64,000 nucleotides of DNA from the NCBI GenBank assembly GCA_030748555.1, contig JASMLT010000002.1:20511-84510 (forward strand), read 5' to 3'. Shown here one piece after another: positions 42,036-50,627 of the stretch (its first letter is position 1; every line of letters begins with the position of its first letter). The translations under genes were made by a program, and so were the position numbers. This stretch comes from Acidimicrobiales bacterium (GTDB lineage: Bacteria > Actinomycetota > Acidimicrobiia > Acidimicrobiales > MedAcidi-G1). The notes under the pieces are model-generated. The model did not search any database and was not told where the DNA came from. It worked only from the letters and a program-made list of their open reading frames with translations.

Positions 42036-42539
42036 ATGTCTATCCATAAGAAAAGAATGAACGAAAGTCTGAAAAACCAATCCGATACGGAGGAAATTTC
42101 CGCTCTAGTCGGAGAGTTGCCAACATGGTCGAAAAAAAAGACAGCATCCCAAATAGGCATACTGTTGTTTCTCATAGGTTTAATAATCTATTTCACTACT
42201 TCTGACAAGAATATAAAGACAGAGGATTCTATTGAGACACCTGTTGTTGTCTCAACTGATGGGCCAATAATCGAACACTCGGGTTACCGTTACCAATTTG
42301 GCGAGCTGGGAGACATGGTTGCTGTCCGTGAATGCAGCGGAACGAAATTGCCTTGGCTTTTAAGAGTTTCAACCGGAGAGCTTTTTCGTTTTGACAGTTG
42401 GGCGAAAACCAATATAAAAGAAGCATCTTTCATTCGGCAAATAGAGGGAGCATCCGGCATTACAGTCATAAAAGACCCCGTATGTGACCAACTAGTTATA
42501 AACAAATCAGATGCCGACCCATTAATTCTTGCCAACTAA
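42036..42539 (+). CDS. Single-pass membrane protein of unknown function
   Basis: 167 aa. A basic N-terminus (KKKTASQ) precedes one membrane helix (IGILLFLIGLIIYFTTSDKN), then a mainly beta extracytoplasmic domain with two Cys (AVRECSGTKLPWLLRVSTGE and VIKDPVCDQLVINKSD), which could form a disulfide. ATG 42057 is an alternative start. No family is recognised. It is convergent with the acetyltransferase gene (7 bases). A type II (N-in) orientation is expected. Confidence 0.65.
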   Translation: MSIHKKRMNESLKNQSDTEEISALVGELPTWSKKKTASQIGILLFLIGLIIYFTTSDKNIKTEDSIETPVVVSTDGPIIEHSGYRYQFGELGDMVAVRECSGTKLPWLLRVSTGELFRFDSWAKTNIKEASFIRQIEGASGITVIKDPVCDQLVINKSDADPLILAN

Positions 42540-42546
42540 GTTGCAA

Positions 42547-43074
42547 TTAATTCCTGTTTAATACCCATATCCCATGAGGTAATTTTGGGAAAAACGCCAA
42601 AACTCTTTCTTCTAGAAATTCAAAGCCAAGCCGCTTTGCTACAGCCTGTGACCGGTGGTTTTCTGGCAAAATGCAACTAAATAGTTTGTCGACTTCAAGT
42701 TCGTCGAATCCGTAGCGCACTGCTGCTGCTCCTGCCTCAGTGGCATAACCTCGTCCCCAATAATCGGGGTGGAGCGCCCAGCCGACCTCCACACCTGGCC
42801 AGTCATGACGTTCAGGTCTATGCAACCCTGCCCGTCCGACAAATTGCCCTGAATTCTTCTCTTCAAGAGCCCAGTGACCCGTGCCGCGCAACTCCCACTG
42901 ACCAAGCCATGCCGACATAGCGTGAAACGCCTCAGAGATTCCTTCATTATCTGGAACATGTAAAGCTTCGCGAACTTCGCGACTGTCCATCATTGAGAAA
43001 AAATCATTCGTATCTTCGTCTTTAAACGGTCTTAATATGAGATTCTCTGTCTCTAAAGTTGGGCAAGCTGACAT
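42547..43074 (-). CDS. GNAT acetyltransferase (RimJ/RimL-like)
   Basis: 175 aa. The N-terminal ENLILRPFKDEDTNDFFSMM and VGWALHPDYWGRGYATEAGA (acetyl-CoA pyrophosphate loop, Q/R-x-x-G-x-G/A type) and ENHRSQAVAKRLGFEFLEER are typical of the RimJ/RimL group acetylating N-termini or small amines. The substrate is unknown. It is convergent with the 42036 gene and divergent from the biotin-carrier gene, with 25 bases between the two starts, so their promoters overlap. Confidence 0.88.
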   Translation of the reverse strand: MSACPTLETENLILRPFKDEDTNDFFSMMDSREVREALHVPDNEGISEAFHAMSAWLGQWELRGTGHWALEEKNSGQFVGRAGLHRPERHDWPGVEVGWALHPDYWGRGYATEAGAAAVRYGFDELEVDKLFSCILPENHRSQAVAKRLGFEFLEERVLAFFPKLPHGIWVLNRN

Positions 43075-43099
43075 GCAAAAACCTTAGTCAAAAAATATT

Positions 43100-43372
43100 T
43101 TGATGGCCAATAACATTGACGACTTAACTTCCTGCTCAAATCTAGGTGTGAATGAAGTGAAGCTTGAAACACCTGTACAGGGGACTGTTTGGAAAGTTGT
43201 ATCAAAAGCAGGTCAGACCGTCGAAGCAGGAGAAACGGTTCTAGTCGTTGAGTCGATGAAAATGGAAATCCCAGTCGACTCCCCTAGCTCAGGAACACTA
43301 CGAGAGATTTTAGTCACCGAAGGCGACCAGGTGGAACAAGACAGTGTCGTTGCCGTTATAGATATTTCCTAA
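43100..43372 (+). CDS. Biotin carboxyl carrier protein
   Basis: 90 aa. VLVVESMKMEIPVDSPSSGT carries the biotinylation Lys (MKM motif), flanked by the swinging-arm lipoyl/biotinyl fold (ETPVQGTVWKVVSKAGQTVE). This is a minimal BCCP without the long Ala/Pro linker of AccB. It converges on the carboxyltransferase gene, 23 bases apart. Together they would supply two of three parts of an acyl-CoA carboxylase; a biotin carboxylase is not in the window. It may also serve another decarboxylase or carboxylase. Confidence 0.92.
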   Translation: MMANNIDDLTSCSNLGVNEVKLETPVQGTVWKVVSKAGQTVEAGETVLVVESMKMEIPVDSPSSGTLREILVTEGDQVEQDSVVAVIDIS

Positions 43373-43395
43373 ATAAGAGACCAGCAGAACAAATT

Positions 43396-44994
43396 TTATG
43401 GCCTATACCCAAAACCGGAGGAAGGCCCACCTCGAAGTGGTGCTGCTAGGTTAGCGAATTCGCACAAAAGGGGCCTGGTTTTAGCAGGTTCGATGATTTC
43501 TTCGACCAAAAATGCTTCCGCTGTTCTAAAGGGTGAACGAACCTTATTCAACCTTTCTGTTATCTCTTCAAGTAGTTGCTCTGGATTTTCTGAATTTTCC
43601 AACTCCGCACTGTAGGCAGCTTCAACCCCTCCTTCAACAGGAAGAGACCCCCAGTCGCCTGACGGCCACGCATACCGATATTGGAATCTGTGACCTGGAG
43701 AGTGTGCAGCACCTGCCACGCCGAAGGCTTTACGTATAAGGACAGAACACCAAGGAACACTTGCCTGATATACAGCCGCTAAAGCTCGTGCACCATGTCG
43801 GATCGTTGCCTGTTTTTCAGACTCTGTTCCGATAACAAACCCTGGATTGTCCACCAAGTGCACAATAGGTAAGTGAAAAGTTTCAGCGAGGTCTACGAAA
43901 CGGACGACTTTTTGGGCAGCTTCTGCTGTCCATCCACCACCGTAATGGTAAGGGTCTCCCGCCAGTACAGCTACAGGCCAACCATCCAAACGAGCGAATC
44001 CTGTGATTGCAGAACGTCCAAAAGATGCTGACATTTCAAAAAAGGAGGACATGTCGAAAACTGATTCTATTATCTCCCTCATTTTGTAGACTTGTCGCCT
44101 GTCCCTCGGGATTATGCCATTCAGGTCTGGATCAGTTCGTGAGACCGGATCCTCTGTTGGTAGTCTTTCTGCTTTTTCAAACACAGAAGATGGAAGATAA
44201 GAAAGAAACTTTCTAGCAGTTTCAAACGCCTCTTCTTCAGATTCGACTTCATCGTCTATGGAACCGTTTCGGGTTTGGATTCGGCTGCCTCCCAGACTTT
44301 CTTTGTCAACTTCCTCTACCCCTAATGCGTTTACAACTGGTGGCCCTGCTACAAAAAGCTGCGAGAGACCTTTAACCATTACCGAGTAATGGCTGGAAAC
44401 TGCTCGTGCGGCTCCCAATCCGGCTACTGGGCCTAAACATAATGAAACCGTGGGGACTGTCGCAAGATTTGAAACCACATGCTCCCACCCGGGATTTAAT
44501 GGAACATAGGTTCTAGCACCTTTGCCGTAAGTATTGTCGCTTATAGCTCCCTTGGAATGCTCCTGGGAATCAAGGGTCTTCACAGATCCCCCTCCTCCTG
44601 TCCCGTCAATCAACCTGATTATTGGAATACGCAGCTCATTGGCCATTTGCTCGGCACTTACCTGTTTTGAAATTATCGATGCATCTGCTGCTCCACCTCT
44701 GACCGTGAAGTCATCCCCTGCCACTACGACTGTTCGACTGTCTATTTGCCCTCTGCCAAAAATGAAATTTGAGGGCTGCAAGTCGAGCAGTTCTCCATTC
44801 TCGTCATATGTTCCTTTACCCGCTATTTTCCCAATTTCATGAAAAGAGCCTTCGTCTAGCAAAAGTTCAATTCTTTCTCTTACATTTAGTTTCCCTCTTT
44901 GATTCTGGCGTTCAACTTTTTCGCTGCCACCCATTTTTTCGGCCAAAGATTCACGGAGGTTTAGTTCTTCCAGTTCAGGTTCCCATTCAGACAT
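43396..44994 (-). CDS. Acyl-CoA carboxylase carboxyltransferase subunit
   Basis: 532 aa crotonase-fold carboxyltransferase of the propionyl/methylcrotonyl/acyl-CoA type. RERIELLLDEGSFHEIGKIA (N-terminal half), RIPIIRLIDGTGGGGSVKTL with the oxyanion-hole glycines, VVNALGVEEVDKESLGGSRI, PIVHLVDNPGFVIGTESEKQ and IRKAFGVAGAAHSPGHRFQY are seen. It works with the biotin carboxyl carrier and a biotin carboxylase. It is 17 bases downstream of the amidohydrolase gene and forms an operon with it. Its substrate may thus be a CoA ester produced by ring or amide cleavage. The specificity-determining Asp/Ile position cannot be judged by eye. Confidence 0.92.
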   Translation of the reverse strand: MSEWEPELEELNLRESLAEKMGGSEKVERQNQRGKLNVRERIELLLDEGSFHEIGKIAGKGTYDENGELLDLQPSNFIFGRGQIDSRTVVVAGDDFTVRGGAADASIISKQVSAEQMANELRIPIIRLIDGTGGGGSVKTLDSQEHSKGAISDNTYGKGARTYVPLNPGWEHVVSNLATVPTVSLCLGPVAGLGAARAVSSHYSVMVKGLSQLFVAGPPVVNALGVEEVDKESLGGSRIQTRNGSIDDEVESEEEAFETARKFLSYLPSSVFEKAERLPTEDPVSRTDPDLNGIIPRDRRQVYKMREIIESVFDMSSFFEMSASFGRSAITGFARLDGWPVAVLAGDPYHYGGGWTAEAAQKVVRFVDLAETFHLPIVHLVDNPGFVIGTESEKQATIRHGARALAAVYQASVPWCSVLIRKAFGVAGAAHSPGHRFQYRYAWPSGDWGSLPVEGGVEAAYSAELENSENPEQLLEEITERLNKVRSPFRTAEAFLVEEIIEPAKTRPLLCEFANLAAPLRGGPSSGFGYRP

Positions 44995-45011
44995 ATCGGC
45001 CTATTTTCTTT

Positions 45012-46235
45012 CTAGAGGCTTCTGAGAGTGTTCAAATACCTTGTGTTGTCTCTCATTACAAGCTGCAGGTCATCGTGATTCAGATCCTCTACCTCTTCTA
45101 AATAGTCAAGAGGAGTTGGCATGCCTTCGATATGTGGCCAGTCAGAACCGAAAATCACATGATCGGAGCCCATCAATTCAATAACCTCATAAACGTTGTC
45201 TTCCCAAAATGGATTCATCCACACATGATGACGAAAAAGTTCTACAGGGTCCTCATCGAACCAGCTGGGGGATTTCATCGCCTGTTGTTTAAGTTTTCTA
45301 AAAAGTATCTCTAAGTAGTCAGCGCCGTTTTCGACTGAAGCTATACGTAAATTCGGAAAACGTGTATACATGCGTTCCATCGACATCGTGATTAACCAGT
45401 CATGTGCCGCCCTTTCAATACTGAAAGCTTTTATTGATGGCCTGTAACGACCAGTCATACTGCTCCCAAAGCTGTCTTCTGCGTAGCCCTGAGATGAATA
45501 TCCGCTGTCGCCCGCATGAATAACAGTAGTGATCCCTGCTTCATTGACACGTGACCAAAATGGGTCGAAGACCGGATCACCAGGAGACAACTGACCTCCT
45601 TCAGTCCATACCGGGGCTGGGCGCATCACAATAGTTCGAGCTCCTTTTTCCAGGCACCATTCCAACTCTGATACTGCTTGGTCTAAATCCACCAAAGAAA
45701 TATATGGGGAGGCGAATATTTTTCCCTTGTAGTCAAATCCCCAGTCTTCTTCGATCCACCTGTTGAATCCGCGCATCAGTGTTACAACAGCCGGTGTGTC
45801 ATCTTTTAACAATTCCTCGTAAAGCACTCCCAGAGTTGGAAATAGCCATATGGCCTCAAGGTTTTGAGACTCTATAACTTTCAACCTTGCATCTCTATCT
45901 ATATAGGCTGCTGGAAGCGGTTCCCTGTCTTTTAGGTATTCCATAGGGTTCTTGCCTTCTGGGTTTCCACGAAAATATTTGTGTAAAGCGCCCGGCTTTG
46001 CTATTGGGTTCCAAGTCGGATTTGTTACAGCCCTGCTTAATTTTCCTCCTACTACGTGATATTTTCTTCCGTTGACTTCCGCCCACTGCACTACTCGAGC
46101 CTGCATTTCTTCTGGGACATGGCGAGTAAAAGCATCTTCGCTTTCGTAATAATGGTTGTCACAGTCGAAAGGTTCGAAAGTTAATTCCCCATTCATAAGG
46201 TCTCCATTTGTGCTGGTTACATAAAGGTTACCCAC
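45012..46235 (-). CDS. Amidohydrolase-family protein (amidohydrolase_2 / decarboxylase-like)
   Basis: 407 aa TIM-barrel metal-dependent hydrolase of the AMSD/amidohydrolase_2 group. FDCDNHYYESEDAFTRHVPE shows a DxDNHYYE-type N-terminal region (variant of the HxH motif). TTVIHAGDSGYSSQGYAEDS is the metal-His region, and DHVIFGSDWPHIEGMPTPLD is the catalytic Asp segment. Members of this group include gamma-resorcylate and aminocarboxymuconate decarboxylases, and uncharacterised actinobacterial proteins with the same N-terminus. It is upstream of the carboxyltransferase (17-base gap). An aromatic or cyclic acid degradation role is a fair guess. Confidence 0.88.
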   Translation of the reverse strand: MGNLYVTSTNGDLMNGELTFEPFDCDNHYYESEDAFTRHVPEEMQARVVQWAEVNGRKYHVVGGKLSRAVTNPTWNPIAKPGALHKYFRGNPEGKNPMEYLKDREPLPAAYIDRDARLKVIESQNLEAIWLFPTLGVLYEELLKDDTPAVVTLMRGFNRWIEEDWGFDYKGKIFASPYISLVDLDQAVSELEWCLEKGARTIVMRPAPVWTEGGQLSPGDPVFDPFWSRVNEAGITTVIHAGDSGYSSQGYAEDSFGSSMTGRYRPSIKAFSIERAAHDWLITMSMERMYTRFPNLRIASVENGADYLEILFRKLKQQAMKSPSWFDEDPVELFRHHVWMNPFWEDNVYEVIELMGSDHVIFGSDWPHIEGMPTPLDYLEEVEDLNHDDLQLVMRDNTRYLNTLRSL

Positions 46236-46318
46236 GATGAACTATTCTGAGTTACTGGGAGTGCTTAGATTCGAATATCATTGTCAAAGAGCACGTGCCT
46301 TACAAATTGGAGTCTTTT

Positions 46319-47131
46319 ATGAATGAATACAAAACTCTCATATACGAAGAGAAGGATTCTGTTGCTTGGGTAACGATAAATCGGCCTGAAGCTCACAATT
46401 CGTTTACTTCAGAAATGCAAGAGGAGTTTCGCTCTCTATGGCAATCTCTACGCTCAAATGACGCAGTTAACGTAATTGTTCTTACAGGTTCAGGTGAAAA
46501 AGCATTCTGTGTAGGGATCGACAGGGATGAACCTTTTACAGCTATTGACCAAGACAAAGGATTTTATGGAACTTCTAATAACTTTATGTACGACGATCCT
46601 GGTGACTGGCTGGGACCCAAATCTAATGATCTTTGGAAACCGGTTATAGGTGCAGTGAATGGCATGGCATGCGGCGGGGCGTTTTACTTTCTTGGTGAAT
46701 GCGACATTTTGATCGCAGCTGAACACGCTACTTTTTTTGACCCACACGTGTCTTATGGAATGCCAGCGATCTACGAGCCAATGAGCATGTTGAACAAAAT
46801 GCCTTTTGGGGAAGTTATGCGAATGTCGTTAACAGGAAACTCTGAACGAATTTCTGCAGAAACAGCTTTAAGAATGGGTCTAGTAACCGAAGTCGTACCT
46901 GCATCCGAACTGAAATCTAAAGCAGATGAGTTAGCTGTATCAATCGCAACATCACCTCCATCGGCAGTTCAAGGGACTCTCAGGGCGATCTGGGCTGCGC
47001 GAGATCTAGGTAGACTGGGCGGAAGATCTATAGCCCCGTCATTACTTTCTACTGCAATCGACTCACAAGCTTTGCAGGACGGTGCGGAAAATTTTTCCAC
47101 TGGAGAGCGACCAGAACCTAGATTACGTTAA
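46319..47131 (+). CDS. Enoyl-CoA hydratase/isomerase family protein
   Basis: 270 aa crotonase-fold enzyme. WVTINRPEAHNSFTSEMQEE is the N-terminal strand, AFCVGIDRDEPF is in the CoA-binding region, AVNGMACGGAFYFLGECDIL is the oxyanion hole, and FFDPHVSYGMPAIYEPMSML follows. The catalytic Glu positions are not clearly conserved. I start at ATG 46319 (MNEYKTLIYEEKDSVAWVTI); GTG 46295 would add 8 residues. It is divergent from the amidohydrolase gene. Its stop overlaps the convergent phosphotransferase gene by 4 bases. The substrate is an unsaturated acyl-CoA, not determined. Confidence 0.9.
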   Translation: MNEYKTLIYEEKDSVAWVTINRPEAHNSFTSEMQEEFRSLWQSLRSNDAVNVIVLTGSGEKAFCVGIDRDEPFTAIDQDKGFYGTSNNFMYDDPGDWLGPKSNDLWKPVIGAVNGMACGGAFYFLGECDILIAAEHATFFDPHVSYGMPAIYEPMSMLNKMPFGEVMRMSLTGNSERISAETALRMGLVTEVVPASELKSKADELAVSIATSPPSAVQGTLRAIWAARDLGRLGGRSIAPSLLSTAIDSQALQDGAENFSTGERPEPRLR

Positions 47132-48339
47132 ACAGTAGCGACTTGCTCTAAAAGAGGACTCGTTAGAGGGATCAGACCTTTCAATCTTTCTAACCAAATT
47201 TTAACCAAGGAACTTTCGCCGTAATCAGCTTCGTAATGTGCTGCTGCCAGAACCAAAAGGTAGGCCTGAAGCGCCAAGCAGACCTGCATATCATTTTCAT
47301 GCTGAGCTTTTGAGTAGTCTGTCACACCATTTGAAACTAGGGATTCGTAATAGAAGTCCGACAAATGCTGATAAATATTGAATGAGTTGGAGCTCGGTTC
47401 TATGCATGAAGAAAGCAGATTAGCAACATCGCAACTGGGTCTACCAGAGCTAAAGCTCCCAAAATCAACCATGACTAAACCTTCAGCCGAAAATAACATG
47501 TTGTCAGTACGTGTATCTCCTCGCAAAAGGGTCATTTTCTCATTTAAAAAACCAACGGCATCAACAACATTGTCTGAAAACCAATCAGTTAGGCGAACCA
47601 CGTCCGGGCTGAAAAGTTCTGGGTTCTTTTCGATAACACTCTCCCTTGAGCCCCTGTAAAGGCCGTTCATCAATTTTGGAGTATGTGTAACGGTTGGCCA
47701 TGCAATCCCCTCTTTGTCGTCATCCAACAAAGGGTGTCTCCACCAGTGAGCATGAACAACTGCTAACGATTTGAGTATTTCCAGCAAGTCTTCTTCTGGG
47801 GCGAGATTTTCAGTTGTCGTGGTTCGGGCATTTTCGATGAACTCGGTAATCAATGCGTATCTTCGACTTGACGGACGTATGAACTTCCTAGCATTTCCCC
47901 CTAAAAACTTAGAAGCACCATCTGGCAGCAACTCAAGTCTCTTATTCAGTTTTCTTCGTGATTCAATATCCGAAATTGGGTCACGAACTGAATAGATAAG
48001 TTTTGGCACTCTTACGGGAAATCGATCCGAAAAACGTTCATAAAAATCAAACTCTCTATCGTACGCTCTGTCACGTTCAATCAAGGCACGGTTCTTAAGA
48101 TCAGTGGAGGGGAATTTCACTAATACCGTTTTTGGCATTCCTTCTTCGAAATTGTCCCACTCTAAATCAACCCGTAATGTCAAACCTGAAAAACCTTCGC
48201 CGCTTTCAGGTTCTTTAGATGAAAATGAAATAACGTTCGACTTGTTGCCTACTCCTGATTCTCTAAAGGACTCTGTCAACCACTCAGCTGTCATCTCCTC
48301 TTCTGTTTGAGGAATGAACTTCTTTAGCTTCCGAGTCAC
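47128..48339 (-). CDS. Aminoglycoside-phosphotransferase-family (APH) kinase-like protein
   Basis: 403 aa. The choline/aminoglycoside kinase-type active site is clear: LLRGDTRTDNMLFSAEGLVM is the Brenner motif variant (HGDxxxxN with Arg for His: RGDTRTDN), and MVDFGSFSSGRPSCDVANLL is the DxGxxxxGxxxxDxA metal segment. PKTVLVKFPSTDLKNRALIE holds the ATP Lys. The substrate is a small hydroxy compound, possibly lipid-derived as for ecdysteroid-kinase-like members. It is 14 bases from selD on the same strand, so possibly co-transcribed. Confidence 0.85.
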   Translation of the reverse strand: MTRKLKKFIPQTEEEMTAEWLTESFRESGVGNKSNVISFSSKEPESGEGFSGLTLRVDLEWDNFEEGMPKTVLVKFPSTDLKNRALIERDRAYDREFDFYERFSDRFPVRVPKLIYSVRDPISDIESRRKLNKRLELLPDGASKFLGGNARKFIRPSSRRYALITEFIENARTTTTENLAPEEDLLEILKSLAVVHAHWWRHPLLDDDKEGIAWPTVTHTPKLMNGLYRGSRESVIEKNPELFSPDVVRLTDWFSDNVVDAVGFLNEKMTLLRGDTRTDNMLFSAEGLVMVDFGSFSSGRPSCDVANLLSSCIEPSSNSFNIYQHLSDFYYESLVSNGVTDYSKAQHENDMQVCLALQAYLLVLAAAHYEADYGESSLVKIWLERLKGLIPLTSPLLEQVATV

Positions 48340-48353
48340 AATACCAAGCTAGT

Positions 48354-49388
48354 TTATTTGTGCTTACTGGACAATCTAATCAAACCACTTCCGGAATTCA
48401 TCCGTCCGATTACTGCAGCATCATGTTCTGCTTCGATCAGTTTCTTAAGAGTTGTTTCAGCTTCTTCAGGCCCTACACCGAACACAAGACCGCCTGAAGT
48501 CTGTGCATCTGCTAAAAGATGAACGTCTATTTCTTCAATGGAACCGGCATCCAATTGTGATTCAATCCACTCAAGGTTCCTCTTACTGCCACCCGGCAAA
48601 TTTCCCGCTAAAGCTAAATTACGCGCATCGGGCAATATGGGTATTTCTGAAACATCTATTTCTACGTCAACTTTTGACTCTCTTGCTGCTCTTCCCAGGT
48701 GTCCTAATAATCCGAACCCAGTTATATCGGTAGCCCCAGTTGCACCAGCTTCAAGCGCTATTTCTGCTGCCTGATCGTTAAGTCTGAGCATCGATGCAAT
48801 CGCTGCATCCGTAGCTTCTTCGGTTGATTCTTGCTTTTTTATTGCTGTGGTTATTACACCCACTCCAAGCTTTTTAGTAAGTATCAACAAATCATTTTCA
48901 CGGAATCCAGAATTCTTTAACAAGTATTTAGGATCCACTTCACCCACAATAGCTAATCCGAATTTTGGCTCAGGGTCTTCGACTGTATGTCCACCAGCTA
49001 TCACAAAACCTGCTTCTTCAGCGACCTGATCCGCACCTTCCAAAACTTCCGATAATAGTTCCATCGGAAGTTCTTCAGAATTCCAGCCAACCAAATTAAT
49101 CGCCATTAATGGTTTCGCACCCATTGCATAAATGTCTGAAACAGCATTAGTTGCGGCTACTTTCCCCCAGGTAAGGGCGTCATCGATTACGGGAGTTATA
49201 AAATCCGCTGTCATTACCAGTGCTCTGTCTTCATCTAACTGCCAAACTGCAGCATCGTCACCTGTCGATGATCCGACGATTAGATTTTTTGATTTTTGTG
49301 GTTTAAGTCGGTGCAGAACCTGCTCCAGGTCACTCGGAGAGAGTTTGCAGCCTCAACCAGCACCATGGCTGAATTGTGTCAGTCTCAT
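48354..49388 (-). CDS. selD: Selenide, water dikinase SelD containing selenocysteine (in-frame UGA)
   Basis: 344 aa if TGA at 49355-49353 is read as Sec. The N-terminus, from ATG 49388, reads MRLTQFSHGAG-U-GCKLSPSD. E. coli SelD has the same stretch with Cys (RLTQYSHGAGCGCKISP), where Cys17 and Lys20 are catalytic. Here Sec12 and Lys15 take their places. The rest is standard SelD: the Asp of STGDDAAVW, TADFITPVIDDALTWGKVAA, NAVSDIYAMGAKPLMAINLV and ATGATDITGFGLLGHLGRAA. SD AGGAGG stands 5 bases before the ATG. A gene finder that reads UGA as stop would begin at 49214 and miss 58 codons. SelD makes selenophosphate for Sec-tRNA. A Sec-encoding SelD requires SelA, SelB and tRNA-Sec elsewhere in the genome. 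Confidence 0.92.
49317..49331 (-). promoter_or_regulatory. Candidate bacterial SECIS hairpin of selD
   Basis: On the minus strand GACCTG-GAG-CAGGTT forms a 6-bp stem (one G-U pair) with the three-base loop GAG. Its loop begins 27 bases after the UGA at 49353, inside the usual 16-37 range, and has a G in its first loop position, matching the minimal bacterial SECIS rule. Only the apical part is obvious; longer pairing was not computed. Confidence 0.5.
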
Positions 49389-49448
49389 GCAAACCTCCTA
49401 GGTAATAAGTTCAGAGTAGGCGACTACTCGTAGATTTTCAGGCTTTTT

Positions 49449-50609
49449 TCAAATTAATGAAACTGCTTCTAGCAATCGATCAACATCTTTGTCATCAATA
49501 TAAATACAAACACCTGCTCGAACCGCCCCTTTTTCATCAAGCCCTAGGGGGTTCATGGCTTCAACTGCATAATTGTGCCCATCCCAGACCGCTACTTTAG
49601 CCTTTGCAATTTTTTGAGCTATTTCTTCTGGTTCTTTTCCGTCTACAAGAAACATCAATGTGGGCGCCCTGTCTTTGTTATCGTGAGGTCCCAACACGCG
49701 AACTTTTGGCATACCCATAAGACCTGAAAGCAGTCGTTCAAACCTTGCAGATTCGTGTTCAACTAAAGATTCAAAACCTACACTAAGCAAAAATTTTGCA
49801 GCTTCTTTTATTCCAGCAAGAGTCTCCCATGGAGGTGTCCCATATTGAAATCGTCCGGCTCCTTTTTCGGGGGATGGACGCACCTTGTATACCGGTAAAT
49901 TATTTAATAATTCAGGCTCTATCCACATAATTCCCGCGTGTGGCCCGTACCACTTATACGAAGAAGTTGCGTAAACATCGCAACCCATTTCATTAATGTC
50001 AACTTTTCTGTGCGGTGTTAAATGCACTCCATCTACGGCTACTTTTGCACCTGCTTCATGTGCAGCTGTTGTTATAGAAATAACATCAGGAATCGAACCA
50101 ATAACATTTGATGATCCGGTTACTGCAATCCATTTTGTTCGCCGATTTATCAAATTGATAACAGATTCTGCTTCGAGTCTCCCAGTATTGGGATCGAATT
50201 CTGCCATTCGAACTGTGGATCCCGAATCGCGAGCCGCCAACATCCAAGGTGCAACATTGGCATCATGATCAAGAGTGGTGCAAATAATCTCATCTTCTGG
50301 TTTCAGATCGACCGCAACTGCTCTTGTCAATGCCATCATGTTGGCAGTTGTACTTGGCCCAAAAGTCATTCCTGCAGGATCCGCAGAAAGGAATTCACCC
50401 ATTGTCTCACTTGTCTCATCAACAAGATCATCACAAGCTTGTGCCGCTGGAAAAGCTCCATGACTATTTGCATTTCTTCCGCTACGTTGCCAATCACTCA
50501 TAGCGTCAATCGCCGTATCAACTACTTGAGTGCCTGCAGGCCCATCAAAGCGCGCCCAGCCATCAAATAAAGCTGGAAATCGTGTCTGAATGTCGGTTAA
50601 ATCGTTCAT
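49449..50609 (-). CDS. Class-V aminotransferase / cysteine desulfurase-like protein
   Basis: 386 aa from ATG 50609 (GTG 50618 adds three residues). PLP-Lys region: YATSSYKWYGPHAGIMWIEP. HDANVAPWMLAARDSG, WIAVTGSSNVIGSIPDV and VDGVHLTPHRKVDINEMGCD are class-V blocks. The family is the 'cysteine desulfurase-like' VC1184 group. At the C-terminus RAGVCIYIDD has a Cys in place of the usual AHYN. It lies 60 bases upstream of selD on the same strand, so probably in one transcript. A selenocysteine-lyase-like role supplying selenium to SelD is an attractive idea but unproven. It is divergent from the SnoaL gene. Confidence 0.85.
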   Translation of the reverse strand: MNDLTDIQTRFPALFDGWARFDGPAGTQVVDTAIDAMSDWQRSGRNANSHGAFPAAQACDDLVDETSETMGEFLSADPAGMTFGPSTTANMMALTRAVAVDLKPEDEIICTTLDHDANVAPWMLAARDSGSTVRMAEFDPNTGRLEAESVINLINRRTKWIAVTGSSNVIGSIPDVISITTAAHEAGAKVAVDGVHLTPHRKVDINEMGCDVYATSSYKWYGPHAGIMWIEPELLNNLPVYKVRPSPEKGAGRFQYGTPPWETLAGIKEAAKFLLSVGFESLVEHESARFERLLSGLMGMPKVRVLGPHDNKDRAPTLMFLVDGKEPEEIAQKIAKAKVAVWDGHNYAVEAMNPLGLDEKGAVRAGVCIYIDDKDVDRLLEAVSLI

Positions 50610-50627
50610 TGGAGGCACCCTAGATGT

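Noticed and set aside
48354-49388. selD as a pseudogene or frameshifted gene
   Set aside because: The in-frame stop is TGA exactly at the catalytic Cys position, flanked by conserved residues, with a SECIS-like hairpin. Sec decoding explains it better than decay.
49132-49401. Plus-strand open frame of 89 codons across the selD N-terminus
   Set aside because: It lies opposite selD, and the minus-strand frame shows the full SelD N-terminus with Sec. The plus frame is a shadow.
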